Shown: piece by piece, positions 23,974 through 24,077 of the stretch
How positions within the stretch are numbered: position 1 is the first letter of the stretch
Layout: the number at the start of each line of letters is the position of its first letter
NCBI RefSeq assembly: GCF_036647415.1
Contig: NZ_JAVXKG010000043.1
Location: 1 to 24,077, forward strand
Origin: Empedobacter sp036647415
GTDB lineage: Bacteria > Bacteroidota > Bacteroidia > Flavobacteriales > Weeksellaceae
Direction: 5' to 3'
Length of the DNA stretch: 24,077 nucleotides
Notes under the pieces: generated by a model
Seen by the model: the letters and a program-made list of their open reading frames with translations, nothing else
Told to the model about the DNA's origin: nothing
Databases searched by the model: none
Made by a program: the position numbers and the translations under genes

Positions 23974-24077
23974 TGCCCCCAAAAAGTTAGACACTATTTG
24001 GGGGTATTTTTATGTCAAGAAAAGTAAAATATGATGTAGTATTTAAGTTAAAATGTGTAAAAGAAGTACAAAAAAAG
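23974..24077 (+). mobile_element. Left end of an IS3-type insertion sequence (truncated by the window)
   Basis: The element begins near TGCCCCCAAAAAG at 23974 (GAC before it may belong too) and runs off the window. CCCCCAAA (23976-23983) and TTTGGGGG (23997-24004) can form a hairpin just before the transposase ATG. The terminal sequence recurs inverted at 6540-6573. The family is inferred from the TG end and the start of the encoded protein. Confidence 0.8.
24012..24077 (+). CDS. IS3-family transposase orfA, first 22 codons only
   Basis: Starts MSRKVKYDVVFKLKCVKEVQ, the usual opening of the helix-turn-helix DNA-binding OrfA protein of IS3/IS150-type elements. The reading frame is open to the window edge. 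It starts eight bases after the end-hairpin. The catalytic OrfB would lie beyond the window, so whether the element is intact is unknown. Confidence 0.75.
   Translation, partial: MSRKVKYDVVFKLKCVKEVQKK

Noticed and set aside
1..24077. CRISPR array, toxin-antitoxin, restriction or prophage genes
   Set aside because: No regularly spaced repeats, and every gene with a recognisable family belongs to metabolism, signalling, envelope or secretion.

Overview
This window looks like chromosome from a low-GC member of the Flavobacteriia (Bacteroidota), probably Weeksellaceae; the genus cannot be settled from sequence alone. The reasons are a type IX secretion C-terminal sorting domain, several upstream regions carrying the Bacteroidota -7 box TAnnTTTG (one with TTG exactly 19 bases before it), absence of clear Shine-Dalgarno sequences, strongly AT-rich coding, and the family content (DUF4350/DUF4129/MoxR/DUF58 cluster, S9 peptidases). 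No rRNA, tRNA or CRISPR array was seen.

Left part (1-8800, mostly + strand): the 3' end of an outer-membrane beta-barrel gene; a secreted S9 prolyl-oligopeptidase-type peptidase; an unrecognised acidic cytoplasmic protein; then a light-sensing pair in which a bacteriophytochrome histidine kinase is followed two bases later by a biliverdin-producing heme oxygenase that makes its chromophore. Between this pair and the next gene lie an isolated insertion-sequence end and a 21-bp perfect hairpin. Then come a small two-helix membrane protein (- strand), an Mpo1-like membrane oxygenase and an aldo/keto reductase.

Middle (8800-16170): a secreted, leucine-rich-repeat-like T9SS cargo protein with an EF-hand loop, bracketed by two near-identical terminator modules; then a - strand unit purA - fructosamine-kinase-like gene - purB, covering both adenylosuccinate steps of AMP synthesis, driven by a textbook Bacteroidota promoter; then a divergent cytoplasmic DsbA/FrnE-type oxidoreductase.

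Right part (16170-24077): two tandem secreted N-acetylmuramoyl-L-alanine amidases (- strand), preceded upstream by a tightly overlapping operon spoIIM-like / DUF4129 / DUF4350 / moxR / DUF58 (- strand), with an RDD-family membrane protein divergent from it. This is the most system-like block: a MoxR ATPase, a DUF58 von Willebrand-like partner and four membrane proteins, next to two peptidoglycan amidases. A YchJ-family protein follows, and the window ends in the first 104 bases of an IS3-type insertion sequence that seems to have landed in the ychJ terminator.
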